Program-made: the position numbers and the translations under genes
DNA from: Caproicibacter sp047833665
GTDB lineage: Bacteria; Bacillota; Clostridia; Oscillospirales; Acutalibacteraceae
Direction of reading: 5' to 3'
Assembly (NCBI GenBank): GCA_047833665.1
Contig: CP181261.1
Location: 2,108,001 to 2,172,000, forward strand
DNA length: 64,000 nt
Shown here: positions 18,361 through 26,497 of the stretch, in pieces
Layout: every line of letters starts with the position of its first letter
How positions within the stretch are numbered: position 1 is the first letter of the stretch
The notes under the pieces: generated by a model
The model's database searches: none
Told to the model about the DNA's origin: nothing
Seen by the model: the letters and a program-made list of their open reading frames with translations, nothing else

Positions 18361-18416
18361 TCCCCCACTGGGCCACATCGCGCATATTAATGCGTGAGAG
18401 GTGCGGGGGGTCTCAT
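18361..18416 (-). ncRNA. structured leader RNA of the Abi_2 gene, candidate antitoxin/regulatory RNA
   Basis: On the minus strand a CCCCC..CAC arm (18401-18410) pairs with GTGGGGG (18362-18368), enclosing a CGCAT/ATGCG hairpin (18381-18394). The structure is followed by ACATTTTTATTTTT, so it resembles a terminator placed before the gene. A TATAAT lies 8-14 bases upstream, so the transcript should begin at the base of the stem. I recall that a conserved RNA motif upstream of AbiF-type genes has been described, but could not check it. Confidence 0.55.
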
Positions 18417-18424
18417 TACTTACT

Positions 18425-18430
18425 ATTATA
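18425..18430 (-). promoter_or_regulatory. -10 element for the Abi_2 RNA and gene
   Basis: Perfect TATAAT on the minus strand, preceded by GTG. No good -35 is visible at 17 bases. Spacing puts the start of transcription at the foot of the structured RNA. Confidence 0.5.
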
Positions 18431-18535
18431 CACAAATATGATAAAAAGTATACTGCCAAATCGTTCGATTTTTTTCGCTATACGATAATTTTGCGCTGTT
18501 TAGCGCTATTTATCACCAGTTATCATATATTTTTG

Positions 18536-18577
18536 AAAAACGCCCAGTCTGGTAATTACTAGACAGAGCGGCTTCAC
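18536..18577. repeat. imperfect direct repeat, copy 2, flanking the Abi module
   Basis: Partner of 17427-17469 (see there). This copy has lost part of the stem pairing and lies between the Abi promoter and the integrase remnant. Confidence 0.65.
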
Positions 18578-19183
18578 ACATTAGACATGCAATACATGGT
18601 ACCGTTTTGGCTTTTTAGAAGGAGGGTTTCAATATGCCAAAAGCCAAAAAGTTGCCAAGCGGAAATTGGCGGGCATTGATCTATGTTGGAAAAGACGAAA
18701 ACGGTAAAAGGCAGTACAAATCATTTACCGATTCGAGCAAAAAGAAAGCGGAATATGCTGCTGCGGAGTATATGCTAAGGCATAAAAAAATAACGGACAA
18801 GGATAAGTTGACATTTAAGGAAGCTGCCGAAGCGTATATTGAAAATAAAGAGAATGTGCTCTCTCCTTCCACAATCCGCGGATACAAATCAATGCTAAAA
18901 GCAGATTATCCATTACTGCTCAATGTTAGAATTGACCATCTGGATGCAAGCGATTTAATACAAAAACGAATGAATATCAATGCGAAAAATCATTCCGCAA
19001 AAAGCCTTTCCAACCAATTTGGCTTATAACGGCCGTTATGCGTTTTTGTGGCCACCGTATCAGTAAAGACGATGTAACTAACTTTAAAGCCAAAAGAAAA
19101 GCACTCTATTCTTGTTCCTACAAAAAAGGACGCTGAAAAAATTATTAAAATCTTACATCAAGATCCGAAAATCCAGTGTCAAA

Positions 19184-19423
19184 TACTCCTCGCTTTAACA
19201 TGCAGTTTACGTCTAAGCGAAATCATTGATTTAACCGTGGATGACATTGTAGGTGATAAAGTCTATATACGACTTTAGAGCGTTTTCAGCGTTTACTTGT
19301 TAAAAATAATATGCCGAAATATACCATTCAGTCTTTACTCCTCGCTTTAACATGCAGTTTACGTCTAAGCGAAATCATTGATTTAACCGTGGATGACATT
19401 GTAGGTGATAAAGTCTATATACG
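19184..19423. repeat. 88-bp direct repeat within the integrase remnant (19184-19271 and 19336-19423)
   Basis: Both copies encode the LALTCSLRLSEIIDLTVDD block. Between them lies an ectopic copy of a later block, giving order A-B-A-C-B. Confidence 0.95.
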
Positions 19424-19651
19424 CGGGGCCACCGTATGCAACACGACAGGGTTAGTTTATAAAGATACAAATAAATCAAGCGCAGGAAGGCGAACAGTAA
19501 CGATGCCCCCGGCACTGGCTCAATTAGTCCATAAACGATGTGCCAAGGTAAAAACCGGAAAATTGTTTTCTCTGCATCCATCAACGACTTTAGAGCGTTT
19601 TCAGCGTTTACTTGTTAAAAATAATATGCCGAAATATACCATTCAGTCTTT
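19269..19651. repeat. 68-bp direct repeat within the integrase remnant (19269-19336 and 19584-19651)
   Basis: Both copies encode the LERFQRLLVKNNMPKYTIQS block. The first copy sits between the two 88-bp copies; one to three bases of shared sequence mark each junction. Confidence 0.95.
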
Positions 19652-19860
19652 GCGCCACTGTTTTGCCGCCACCATGCATGCGCTCAATATTTTCGATAAA
19701 ATCATGCAGCAGAATATGGCAGATCACAATTAGTCCATTCGAAAAAACGGCTCTGCGCCTTATTTTTTGAAAATTTCGTGTTGCATTTCTTTTAAAAACA
19801 CCTATTTTTACTCGATTATATTGAATTTAAGTAAAAATAATTGAATGCATGAAACACGGC

Positions 19861-19899
19861 AAAACCCGCATGAATACCGGATTTTAGTACTCATGCGGG
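19861..19899 (-). terminator. terminator of tRNA-Leu
   Basis: CCCGCATGA / TCATGCGGG stem with TTTT on the minus strand, 11 bases after the CCA end of the tRNA. Confidence 0.75.
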
Positions 19900-19909
19900 C
19901 TTTCTGGGT

Positions 19910-19996
19910 TGGTGCCGGTGGTGGGATTCGAACCCACACGCCCTTTCGGACAACAGATTTTGAGTCTGTCTCGTCTGCCAATTCCAACACACCGGC
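19910..19996 (-). tRNA. tRNA-Leu, anticodon CAA
   Basis: 87 bases including an encoded CCA. Acceptor arms GCCGGTG / CACCGGC pair fully. The anticodon arm is ACAGA-CTCAAAA-TCTGT, giving anticodon CAA. The long variable arm and GGTTCGAATCC T-arm fit class II tRNA-Leu. Its 3' end faces the integrase remnant and was probably the attachment site of the island. I saw no second copy of the 3' end further left. Confidence 0.95.
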
Positions 19997-20081
19997 ATAT
20001 TCATTTGTCTTGTTGTCAAGAGGAGCGTCAACATAGGTTATTATATAATAAAACTTTGCCGAAATCAAGACTAAATTTAAG

Positions 20082-20115
20082 AAAAACCGGAAGATCCGCA
20101 GATCCTCCGGTTTTT
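20082..20115 (-). terminator. bidirectional terminator after rnfB
   Basis: AAAAACCGGA / TCCGGTTTTT arms form a strong hairpin with U-runs on both strands, 10 bases after the rnfB stop. It closes the Rnf operon. Confidence 0.85.
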
Positions 20116-20124
20116 GCTGACAAT

Positions 20125-20919
20125 TTATGCATTATACAGCCCAATAATATGCCTCGGGCATACATCGACGCATTCCCCGCAGCCAACGCATTTTTCAGGG
20201 TCGACCGATGCGACGAAATTCTTCACATGGATAGCGTCGTATTTGCAGGTTTTTTCACAGCGCATACATCCAATGCAGCCAACCTTGCAGACCTTATTGG
20301 TGGCAGCACCTTTATCGCAGTTACTGCACAGAACAACTGCCTGCTTTTTAACAGGAATCAATGTCAGAAGGTGACGTGGGCAAGCTTCGATGCACATACC
20401 GCAGGCAACACAATTTTTCGGTTCCACCATTGCAACGCCGTTGCGCACGCTGAGCGCATTGTAATTACAAGCATTGACGCAGTCGCCTAAGCCAATGCAG
20501 CCATAAGTACAGCTTGTGGGGCCGCCCGCAATCGCCGCTGCTGCTGCACAGCTCGTAATGCCTTCATATTCTACGCGGTCCGTAGTATTGTCATGGCTGC
20601 CGAGGCAGCGAACCACCGATACATGCGGTTCTACCGAAGATGCAGCAACACCCAGATAGGCAGCGATAGAATTTGCAACATCACTGCCGCCAACGGGGCA
20701 CAGGCCCGGCTTTGCCTCCCCTTTTGCAAGCGCTTGCGCATAACCATCGCAGCCGGAGTAACCGCATGCACCGCAGTTTGCACCGGGAAGCATTGCACGG
20801 ATATCTTCAGCCTTCTGATCCTTCGGAACAGCCATCACGATGGATGCAATGGCAAGAAGCAGACCGGCAACAAGTCCAATTACAGCCAGAATTAGTATTG
20901 GAAATAAAATATCATTCAT
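20125..20919 (-). CDS. rnfB: Rnf complex iron-sulfur subunit RnfB
   Basis: 264 residues. An N-terminal membrane helix (LILAVIGLVAGLLLAIAS) anchors the protein. The CGACGYSGCDGYA...CPVGG motif binds a [4Fe-4S] cluster. Several ferredoxin-like motifs follow: CVACGMCIEACPRH, CIGCMRCEKTCKYDA and CVGCGECVDVCPRH. RnfB takes electrons from reduced ferredoxin and passes them into the membrane part of the ferredoxin:NAD+ oxidoreductase, which pumps Na+ or H+. GGAGATGATAAACG precedes the ATG. Last gene of rnfCDGEAB, the order usual in clostridia. Confidence 0.95.
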   Translation of the reverse strand: MNDILFPILILAVIGLVAGLLLAIASIVMAVPKDQKAEDIRAMLPGANCGACGYSGCDGYAQALAKGEAKPGLCPVGGSDVANSIAAYLGVAASSVEPHVSVVRCLGSHDNTTDRVEYEGITSCAAAAAIAGGPTSCTYGCIGLGDCVNACNYNALSVRNGVAMVEPKNCVACGMCIEACPRHLLTLIPVKKQAVVLCSNCDKGAATNKVCKVGCIGCMRCEKTCKYDAIHVKNFVASVDPEKCVGCGECVDVCPRHIIGLYNA

Positions 20920-20932
20920 CGTTTATCATCTC

Positions 20933-21544
20933 CTAACCCAGCATGCCGTTGACAAGACCCGAGAAGCCGAGAAACGACAGGGATACCAGAGACGCGGCAA
21001 CCAGAGTAATCGGCAGGCCCTTCATGAAGTTCGGCACATCATTCAGTTCCAATCTTTCACGTACGCCGGAGAACATAACCAGAGCAACCATGAATCCGAT
21101 ACCGGCGCCAAATGCATTCACCAATGCCTGCAGATAACCGAAACTAGCCGGATCCGCCGTATGCTTATCAAGCACCAGCATGGTCACGCCGAGCACGGCA
21201 CAGTTTGTCGTAATCAGAGGCAGGTAAACGCCCAGAGCATTATACAGGGACGGAATATATTTTCTAAGCACAATTTCAATCAGCTGTACCAACACAGCGA
21301 TAACCAGAATGAAAACAATCGTTTCCAGATATTCATAACCCTGCGGTACCAAAATTCCGTAATAAATCGGCCATGTAACGGCTGTTGCAATCACCATAAC
21401 CACGGTAACGGCAACGCTCATGCCGGCCGCACTGCTGCGACTTTTGGAAACGCCCAAAAACGGGCAGATGCCGAGGAATTTATTGAGGATGTAGTTTTCC
21501 GTTAAGATTGCGGTTAGAAAAATCGCAAATAGGGATTTTATCAT
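20933..21544 (-). CDS. rnfA: Rnf complex membrane subunit RnfA
   Basis: 203 residues with about six membrane helices. TENYILNKFLGICPFLGVSK and TTNCAVLGV carry the two conserved Cys residues that in RnfA/RnfE and NqrD/NqrE hold a [2Fe-2S] centre in the membrane. It shares an ATGA overlap with rnfE, so the two homologous subunits are made together. Part of the ion-conducting core. Confidence 0.95.
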   Translation of the reverse strand: MIKSLFAIFLTAILTENYILNKFLGICPFLGVSKSRSSAAGMSVAVTVVMVIATAVTWPIYYGILVPQGYEYLETIVFILVIAVLVQLIEIVLRKYIPSLYNALGVYLPLITTNCAVLGVTMLVLDKHTADPASFGYLQALVNAFGAGIGFMVALVMFSGVRERLELNDVPNFMKGLPITLVAASLVSLSFLGFSGLVNGMLG

Positions 21545-22248
21545 TTCGTTTCAGCCTCCTTGTCTTTGTCTGCGATAAGGGAGCAGTTGGAGGAAAGAGC
21601 ACACCCTGCGCAGCCGGTAAATCCGCTGCAGCCAATGTCCTCCACTTTTTTGCCTTCCCCGGACAGTTTATTGGCAATTGCAATCAGAATACCAAAGACG
21701 AAGAATCCTCCCGGAGGAAGCAGAAACACAATAATTGGCGGCATAAAGCTGGAAAGAATGGAAACTCCAAAAATTGTGCCGCTGCCGAACAATTCACGGA
21801 TGATGCCCATTGCAAGCAATGTGGCGGTAAATCCGACACCCATGCCAAGCCCGTCCAAAATGGAAGGCAGCACTTTGTTTTTGCTTGCAAACATCTCGGC
21901 ACGGCCGAAGATAATGCAGTTTACAACAATCAGCGGAAGATAAATACCCAAAGCATCTCTCAGTGCCGGAGAAAACGCTTCCACCAGCATTTGTACAATG
22001 GTCACAAATCCGGCGATAATAACAATATAGCTCGGAATACGAACCTTATCGGAAATCACGTTGCGCAGAAGAGAAATAACGGCGTTGGAACATACCAGAA
22101 CAAAGGTTGTGGCAAGCCCCATTCCGATTGCATTGCTGGCCGCGGTTGTAACAGCCAGAGTTGCACAGCAGCCGAGAACCAGGCGCAGTACAGGATTTTC
22201 TTTAATGATACCTTTTGTAAATTCTTTTGAAAGGCTGTTTTTGGCCAT
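21541..22248 (-). CDS. rnfE: Rnf complex membrane subunit RnfE with Cys-rich C-terminus
   Basis: 235 residues. The membrane core resembles RnfA: ENPVLRLVLGCCATLAVTT and IVVNCIIFGRAEMFA carry the iron-sulfur Cys residues. The start is ATG 22248 (MAKNSLSKEF), two bases after the rnfG stop with GGTGGTGAG as ribosome site; an upstream frame extension lies in rnfG. Residues about 210-228 (CSGFTGCAGCALSSNC) add four cysteines beyond the usual fold. They could bind metal, or be a clostridial lineage trait. Confidence 0.93.
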   Translation of the reverse strand: MAKNSLSKEFTKGIIKENPVLRLVLGCCATLAVTTAASNAIGMGLATTFVLVCSNAVISLLRNVISDKVRIPSYIVIIAGFVTIVQMLVEAFSPALRDALGIYLPLIVVNCIIFGRAEMFASKNKVLPSILDGLGMGVGFTATLLAMGIIRELFGSGTIFGVSILSSFMPPIIVFLLPPGGFFVFGILIAIANKLSGEGKKVEDIGCSGFTGCAGCALSSNCSLIADKDKEAETK

Positions 22249-22249
22249 T

Positions 22250-22807
22250 TTACTCACCACCCTTAACTTTCTGATATTCTTCAACCGCCTCATTTACAGC
22301 AGTTGTGACGGCTCTGCTGGAGATAGTTGCACCGGTGATAGCATTAATCTGGCCATCCCCTGCTACGCCGTCTTTGACCACTTCAAAGCCGTTTTCCGGC
22401 ACTTGCTGTTTGTACTGGTCGCGGAAAGATTCCTTCTTCGCGTTTAAACCAAGGCCCGGTGTGTCATTGGTGCTGAGCAAAACAACGCCCGTGACTTTGC
22501 CGTCCGCATCGATACCGGTCATAACCTGAATCTTGCCGCCGTAGCTGCTGGCTTCGGTTGTGAACACATATCCGGCAATCTCGCTTCCCTTTTTGCCAAC
22601 ATAGCAGATATCGCTTTTGTCGGATTTTTCAAAGGAATCTGCCGTGGGCAAAACCTCTTTGCGGGATTCTTCAGCGATTTTTTCATTCTGAGCCGCAATC
22701 GCATCTTTTGTCATTAGATTGGTTCCGGCCAGCAAAGCAGTCATAACAAGGCATATGAGTACAAGAATCAGAGTGGGATGCAGAACATCTTTAGCGCTGA
22801 ACTTCAT
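22250..22807 (-). CDS. rnfG: Rnf complex flavoprotein subunit RnfG
   Basis: 185 residues with one N-terminal membrane helix (LILVLICLVMTALLAGT) and an extracytoplasmic FMN-binding domain. AITGATISSRAVT contains the (S/T)GAT motif whose last Thr receives FMN through a phosphoester bond, made by ApbE; apbE heads the locus. The start overlaps the rnfD end by 17 bases. It passes electrons across the outer face of the complex. Confidence 0.95.
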   Translation of the reverse strand: MKFSAKDVLHPTLILVLICLVMTALLAGTNLMTKDAIAAQNEKIAEESRKEVLPTADSFEKSDKSDICYVGKKGSEIAGYVFTTEASSYGGKIQVMTGIDADGKVTGVVLLSTNDTPGLGLNAKKESFRDQYKQQVPENGFEVVKDGVAGDGQINAITGATISSRAVTTAVNEAVEEYQKVKGGE

Positions 22808-23747
22808 CTTTCACAGGCTCCTTTCCAAATGCCACAGGACGCGTTGCGGAGTCAATCAGCGGCACAATAATATTCATGATAACAATCGAGTACGAAACAC
22901 CTTCCGGCAAACTGCCGAATTGACGAATCAGCATGGTGAGAACACCGCACCCAATGGCGAAAATAACCTTGCCTTTCGGTGTAATCGGAGAAGTTGCATA
23001 GTCGGTCGCCATAAAGATTGCGCCGAGCATCAGACCGCCGGAAAGCAAATCAACCAATACATCTCTGCCCATCACAGCGGACAGCACCGCGGCAGTGCCA
23101 AGATAGCACAGCGGTATAATCGGAGAAATCACTTTGCGGACAACAAGATAAATTCCTCCGAGAATCAATGCCAGCGCACAGGTTTCACCCAAGCATCCGG
23201 CGGTATTTCCGACGAACATATTCATAAGGCTTGGCAGTTGCTCCACAGAGCCGCCTTCTTGTAAAATGCCGAGCGGTGAAGCTGTGGTAACCGCATCTCC
23301 CAGATAGGACTGGGGCTGTACCCAAGTTGTCATATCTGTTGGAAATGAGTTCAGCATGATAATACGAGCCGTCAGAGCCGGGTTGACAAAGTTCTGACCG
23401 ATTCCGCCGAACATCTGTTTTACTACAACAATCGCTACCATACCGCCAAAAGCAGCCATGATGGGATTGATGGAAACCGGCAGGTTAAAGGCAAGCAGCA
23501 AACCGGTTACCACCGCACTCAAATCGCCGATGGTATTATCCCTTTTCATAACCCTGCGGCATATGTATTCACTCAGTACACATGATGCAATCGTAACACC
23601 GATGATAAGCAGTGCGCGCGGTCCGAATACAATCACTGAAGCGATAGCAGCCGGCACCAGCGCCAAGATGACATCCAACATAATTTTTCTGGTTGTTACC
23701 CCGCATCTAATATGAGGCGAGGACGATACAACTAATCTTTCTTCCAT
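22791..23747 (-). CDS. rnfD: Rnf complex membrane flavoprotein subunit RnfD
   Basis: 318 residues, about ten membrane helices (NqrB-like). GGIGQNFVNPALTARIIML is the family signature. The expected covalent-FMN site reads DAVTTASPLG, where the acceptor position is Ser instead of the more common Thr of SGAT. The start codon shares a base with the rnfC stop (TAATG), showing tight coupling. It forms the main ion channel with RnfA and RnfE. Confidence 0.94.
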   Translation of the reverse strand: MEERLVVSSSPHIRCGVTTRKIMLDVILALVPAAIASVIVFGPRALLIIGVTIASCVLSEYICRRVMKRDNTIGDLSAVVTGLLLAFNLPVSINPIMAAFGGMVAIVVVKQMFGGIGQNFVNPALTARIIMLNSFPTDMTTWVQPQSYLGDAVTTASPLGILQEGGSVEQLPSLMNMFVGNTAGCLGETCALALILGGIYLVVRKVISPIIPLCYLGTAAVLSAVMGRDVLVDLLSGGLMLGAIFMATDYATSPITPKGKVIFAIGCGVLTMLIRQFGSLPEGVSYSIVIMNIIVPLIDSATRPVAFGKEPVKDEVQR

Positions 23748-25087
23748 TATTTCTTCCCCTCCGCTCTAACCAGTGACTTGCCAAGACGAATAGCCTGAAC
23801 CAGCGGACGGCCCGCCGGGCAGTTAAATGAGCAGCAGCCGCATTCCATGCAGTCCATGACGCATAACTCTTTTAACTGATCCACTCGTTTGGCAATCGCG
23901 TTTTTCTCAAGGAGTGTCGGCATCAAATTCATCGGGCAGCCTGCCACACAGCGTCCGCAGTTGATGCAGGCGGAAGGCTCTAACTTGTGCGCTTCCTTTT
24001 CATCCAAACAAATAATAGCGTTATTCTGTTTGATGACAGGCAGATTGTCGCTGACAATGGACACACCCATCATGGGGCCGCCCATCAGGATTTTTTTCGG
24101 TGTTGCCTTATATCCGCCGCAGAAATCGATAATCGTGCGGATATTTGTGCCGATTGGAACAATCACATTCTTTGGCTCCTTAATTGCGGAACCATCGATG
24201 GTAAGGCGTTTTTTAACAAGCGGCATTCCCGTTTTCAGATAATTGCCCAGCACCGCGCAGGAGGTAACATTCATCACGATACATCCCGCGTCCGCAGGAA
24301 GTTTGCCCATCGGAACTTTGCGGCCCGTGCAGGACTGAATCAATACTTTTTCCGCACCCTGCGGGTAGCTCGAACGCAGTTCAAGCACTTTGATTTCCTT
24401 ATCGGATTCTTCCTTGCTTGCGCTGAGCACGGAGTTAAATTTTGCAATGACATCCGGTTTATTGCCTTCAACCGCCAGAATTACCCGGTGTAAACCGAGC
24501 CAGTGTTTCACGGCGCGGACTCCGGTGAAAATATCATCCGTGTCTTCTATGGCGCAGCGGTTGTCGGAAGTGATATAAGGTTCACATTCCGCTGCATTGA
24601 TAATCAGCGTGTCCACATGCTTATCATCCGGAATCTTCAGCTTAACATGCGTTGGGAAACCCGCACCGCCGAGACCAACCAGTCCGCAGTCGTGAACAGC
24701 GCTGAGAAACTCCTCCAGACTATTAATGACCGGCGGCTTGATATCGGGGGAAACTTCCATCTTGCCGTCCGAATCAATGACAACCGCATCCATATACTGT
24801 CCGCCGGAAAGCGTCACTTTTGTGATTTTACTGACTTTACCGGAAACAGTGGCATGAATCGGCGCACTCACAAATGCGGAACTGTCAGCAATTTTTTGTC
24901 CAATTAAAACGGTGTCCCCTACTTTGACAGTCGGAGTACAGGGGGGACCCACATGCTGCTGCATGGGCAAGACGACTTGCTCCGGAGGCGGCAGCATGAC
25001 AGATTCCACCTGTGCGGTATTTTTCCTGTGAGGAACCGCCGCACCGCCATGCGTTTTGAATGGCTTTGTGGGAAAAGTCAATTCCAT
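23747..25087 (-). CDS. rnfC: Rnf complex NADH-side subunit RnfC
   Basis: 446 residues. The N-terminal biotinyl-like fold (GDTVLIGQKIADSSAFVSAP) precedes the Rossmann-like FMN/NAD domain (GLVGLGGAGFPTHVKL, INAAECEPYITSDNR). Two C-terminal [4Fe-4S] motifs follow: CINCGRCVAGCPMNL and CMECGCCSFNCPAGR. RnfC hands electrons to NAD+. The start is ATG 25087 (MELTFPTKPF) after TTGGAGGATTTTAAC; the TTG 15 bases upstream overlaps that ribosome site. A TATATAAT lies about 40 bases upstream, so rnfC may have its own promoter besides read-through from apbE. Confidence 0.95.
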   Translation of the reverse strand: MELTFPTKPFKTHGGAAVPHRKNTAQVESVMLPPPEQVVLPMQQHVGPPCTPTVKVGDTVLIGQKIADSSAFVSAPIHATVSGKVSKITKVTLSGGQYMDAVVIDSDGKMEVSPDIKPPVINSLEEFLSAVHDCGLVGLGGAGFPTHVKLKIPDDKHVDTLIINAAECEPYITSDNRCAIEDTDDIFTGVRAVKHWLGLHRVILAVEGNKPDVIAKFNSVLSASKEESDKEIKVLELRSSYPQGAEKVLIQSCTGRKVPMGKLPADAGCIVMNVTSCAVLGNYLKTGMPLVKKRLTIDGSAIKEPKNVIVPIGTNIRTIIDFCGGYKATPKKILMGGPMMGVSIVSDNLPVIKQNNAIICLDEKEAHKLEPSACINCGRCVAGCPMNLMPTLLEKNAIAKRVDQLKELCVMDCMECGCCSFNCPAGRPLVQAIRLGKSLVRAEGKK

Positions 25088-25196
25088 GTTAAAATCCTCC
25101 AATACATACTAAACTAATGAAACTATTATATATTGAGTCACGACGCCCGATCCGGAACATCCGGAATCAGAGTCGAAGTGAATCTAAGGCAATCGG

Positions 25197-26249
25197 TCAA
25201 TCGGTAAGGATATATTTATCATTGGTAATATGAAAACGATCCTTAAGGCCCTCGGTGACAGTAACCCGATGGTTTGAATCAATAAACACACCCTCGGCAT
25301 TGAATTCTGCCAACAGTTCTGCACCTTTCTCTGTGCCAAGTATAAAACAAGCCGTGGAAAGGGCATCACTGATGGCGCCATTGTCCGCCTTAACCGTAAC
25401 GGAAACCAATTCGTTATTTTCAGGATATCCTGTTTTCGGATTTAAAAGATGGTGATAGGTAACGCCGTTTTCCGTAAAGGTCTTTTCATAAGTTCCGGAA
25501 GTGGAAACAAATCCGGAATCAAGGTCAATTTGTCCCATAGCCCCAACGTTGTCATCCGCTGTAGTGGGATCTCGAATGGCGATATGCCAAGGTGAGCCGT
25601 CCGGTTTTGAGCCATAAACGCCGACACTTCCGCCTACAGCGATAACTCCATAGTCTGCACCCGCACTGCGGTAAGCTGCAATTGCATCGTCACAAGCCGC
25701 ACCCTTGCCAATTCCGCCAAGATCGATTGCATTGTAGTGAAACTTCAGCGATGCTGCGGCATTTTCAGTATCAACGCGCAGGTTGTGGTAATCCACATAT
25801 GCGATAAATTTCTGTATATCCGATTCCGATGGCACATGTTGGTTGTCCCCGCCAAAATCCCAAAGCGACGACACGGGCAAAATGGTGGGGTCATAAGCGC
25901 CATTTGATTTTTCCGCCACGTCCAAACTTGTGGAAAGCAGGGACGCGGTGCGGGGATCGATGGAAATCCAGTCAGTTCCGGCGGCTTCGTTTAAACGCGC
26001 CACATCGGAACCGTCAACCCGCCATGAAATTCGGTTTTCCAGTTCCTTTATCTTACTCAAGGCTAATCTCGCCGCTTCCTCACTGTTTTCTCCGTATACG
26101 CTTTGCTGAATATAGGTTCCCATGGCAAAGCCGGTACTCTCATATTCAGCGTTTTTCTGTTGTATATGGGACCAATAGAACCACCCCAGTATACCCGCTG
26201 CACAAAGCAATATAAGCAGCACAAAAAACAATCTTTTCTTTTGGTGCAT
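25197..26249 (-). CDS. apbE: FAD:protein FMN transferase (ApbE)
   Basis: 350 residues. An N-terminal membrane anchor (RLFFVLLILLCAAGILGWF) exports the catalytic domain. ApbE motifs are YESTGFAMGTYIQQSVYG, IDLGGIGKGAACDDA, and GVIAVGGSVGVYG with the substrate-binding glycine loop. ApbE moves FMN from FAD onto a Thr or Ser of RnfG and RnfD, so its place just before rnfC is functional. The ATG at 26249 follows AGGGGGAAG; the frame's earlier TTG precedes that site and is rejected. No lipobox of normal form is seen. Confidence 0.93.
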   Translation of the reverse strand: MHQKKRLFFVLLILLCAAGILGWFYWSHIQQKNAEYESTGFAMGTYIQQSVYGENSEEAARLALSKIKELENRISWRVDGSDVARLNEAAGTDWISIDPRTASLLSTSLDVAEKSNGAYDPTILPVSSLWDFGGDNQHVPSESDIQKFIAYVDYHNLRVDTENAAASLKFHYNAIDLGGIGKGAACDDAIAAYRSAGADYGVIAVGGSVGVYGSKPDGSPWHIAIRDPTTADDNVGAMGQIDLDSGFVSTSGTYEKTFTENGVTYHHLLNPKTGYPENNELVSVTVKADNGAISDALSTACFILGTEKGAELLAEFNAEGVFIDSNHRVTVTEGLKDRFHITNDKYILTD

Positions 26250-26459
26250 TGGCTTCCCCCTGAAAAGCAAATCTACGTTAAAATTATATCACTTTCCTTG
26301 CGAAAGTCCAGCAAAACGAGCAAAACTCATGCTAAAATCTGCGCTGTTTCCTATAAATTTCAATAAGTAAAATTTGTAATTTTTCCTGCCAATTGTATAA
26401 ATTCAACGTTTTTACTTTAAAAACATCGGAAAATCGCTTACCCCTTCCCTCCTTTATGT

Positions 26460-26465
26460 TATAAT
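26460..26465 (+). promoter_or_regulatory. -10 element for ybaK-trmB
   Basis: TATAAT 38 bases before the ybaK ATG, with a good ribosome site (ACAGGAGG) downstream. The -35 is weak. Confidence 0.45.
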
Positions 26466-26497
26466 CATGTTCAGAATGCAACAGGAGGATGAAAACA

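Larger units (their letters stand above)
18634..19733 (+). pseudogene. phage/island tyrosine recombinase (integrase), scrambled
   Basis: The front 131 codons are intact (MPKAKKLPSGNWRALIYVGK, the AP2-like arm-binding start, then the core-binding domain TFKEAAEAYIENKE). They break at a frameshift near 19029. The catalytic part survives in pieces: LVPTKKDAEKIIKIL, then TCSLRLSEIIDL with the first catalytic Arg, then IQSLRHCFAATMHAL (the HxxR region). The frame stops at MADHN, just before the expected SIRKT region and catalytic Tyr. Two blocks are duplicated out of order (see repeats). AGAAGGAGGG precedes the ATG. The gene lies beside tRNA-Leu and points toward it, as integrases at tRNA attachment sites do. 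It cannot make active enzyme. Confidence 0.85.

Noticed and set aside
19808..20068. Open frames over the tRNA-Leu on both strands
   Set aside because: They are artefacts of the tRNA sequence; the cloverleaf is fully formed.
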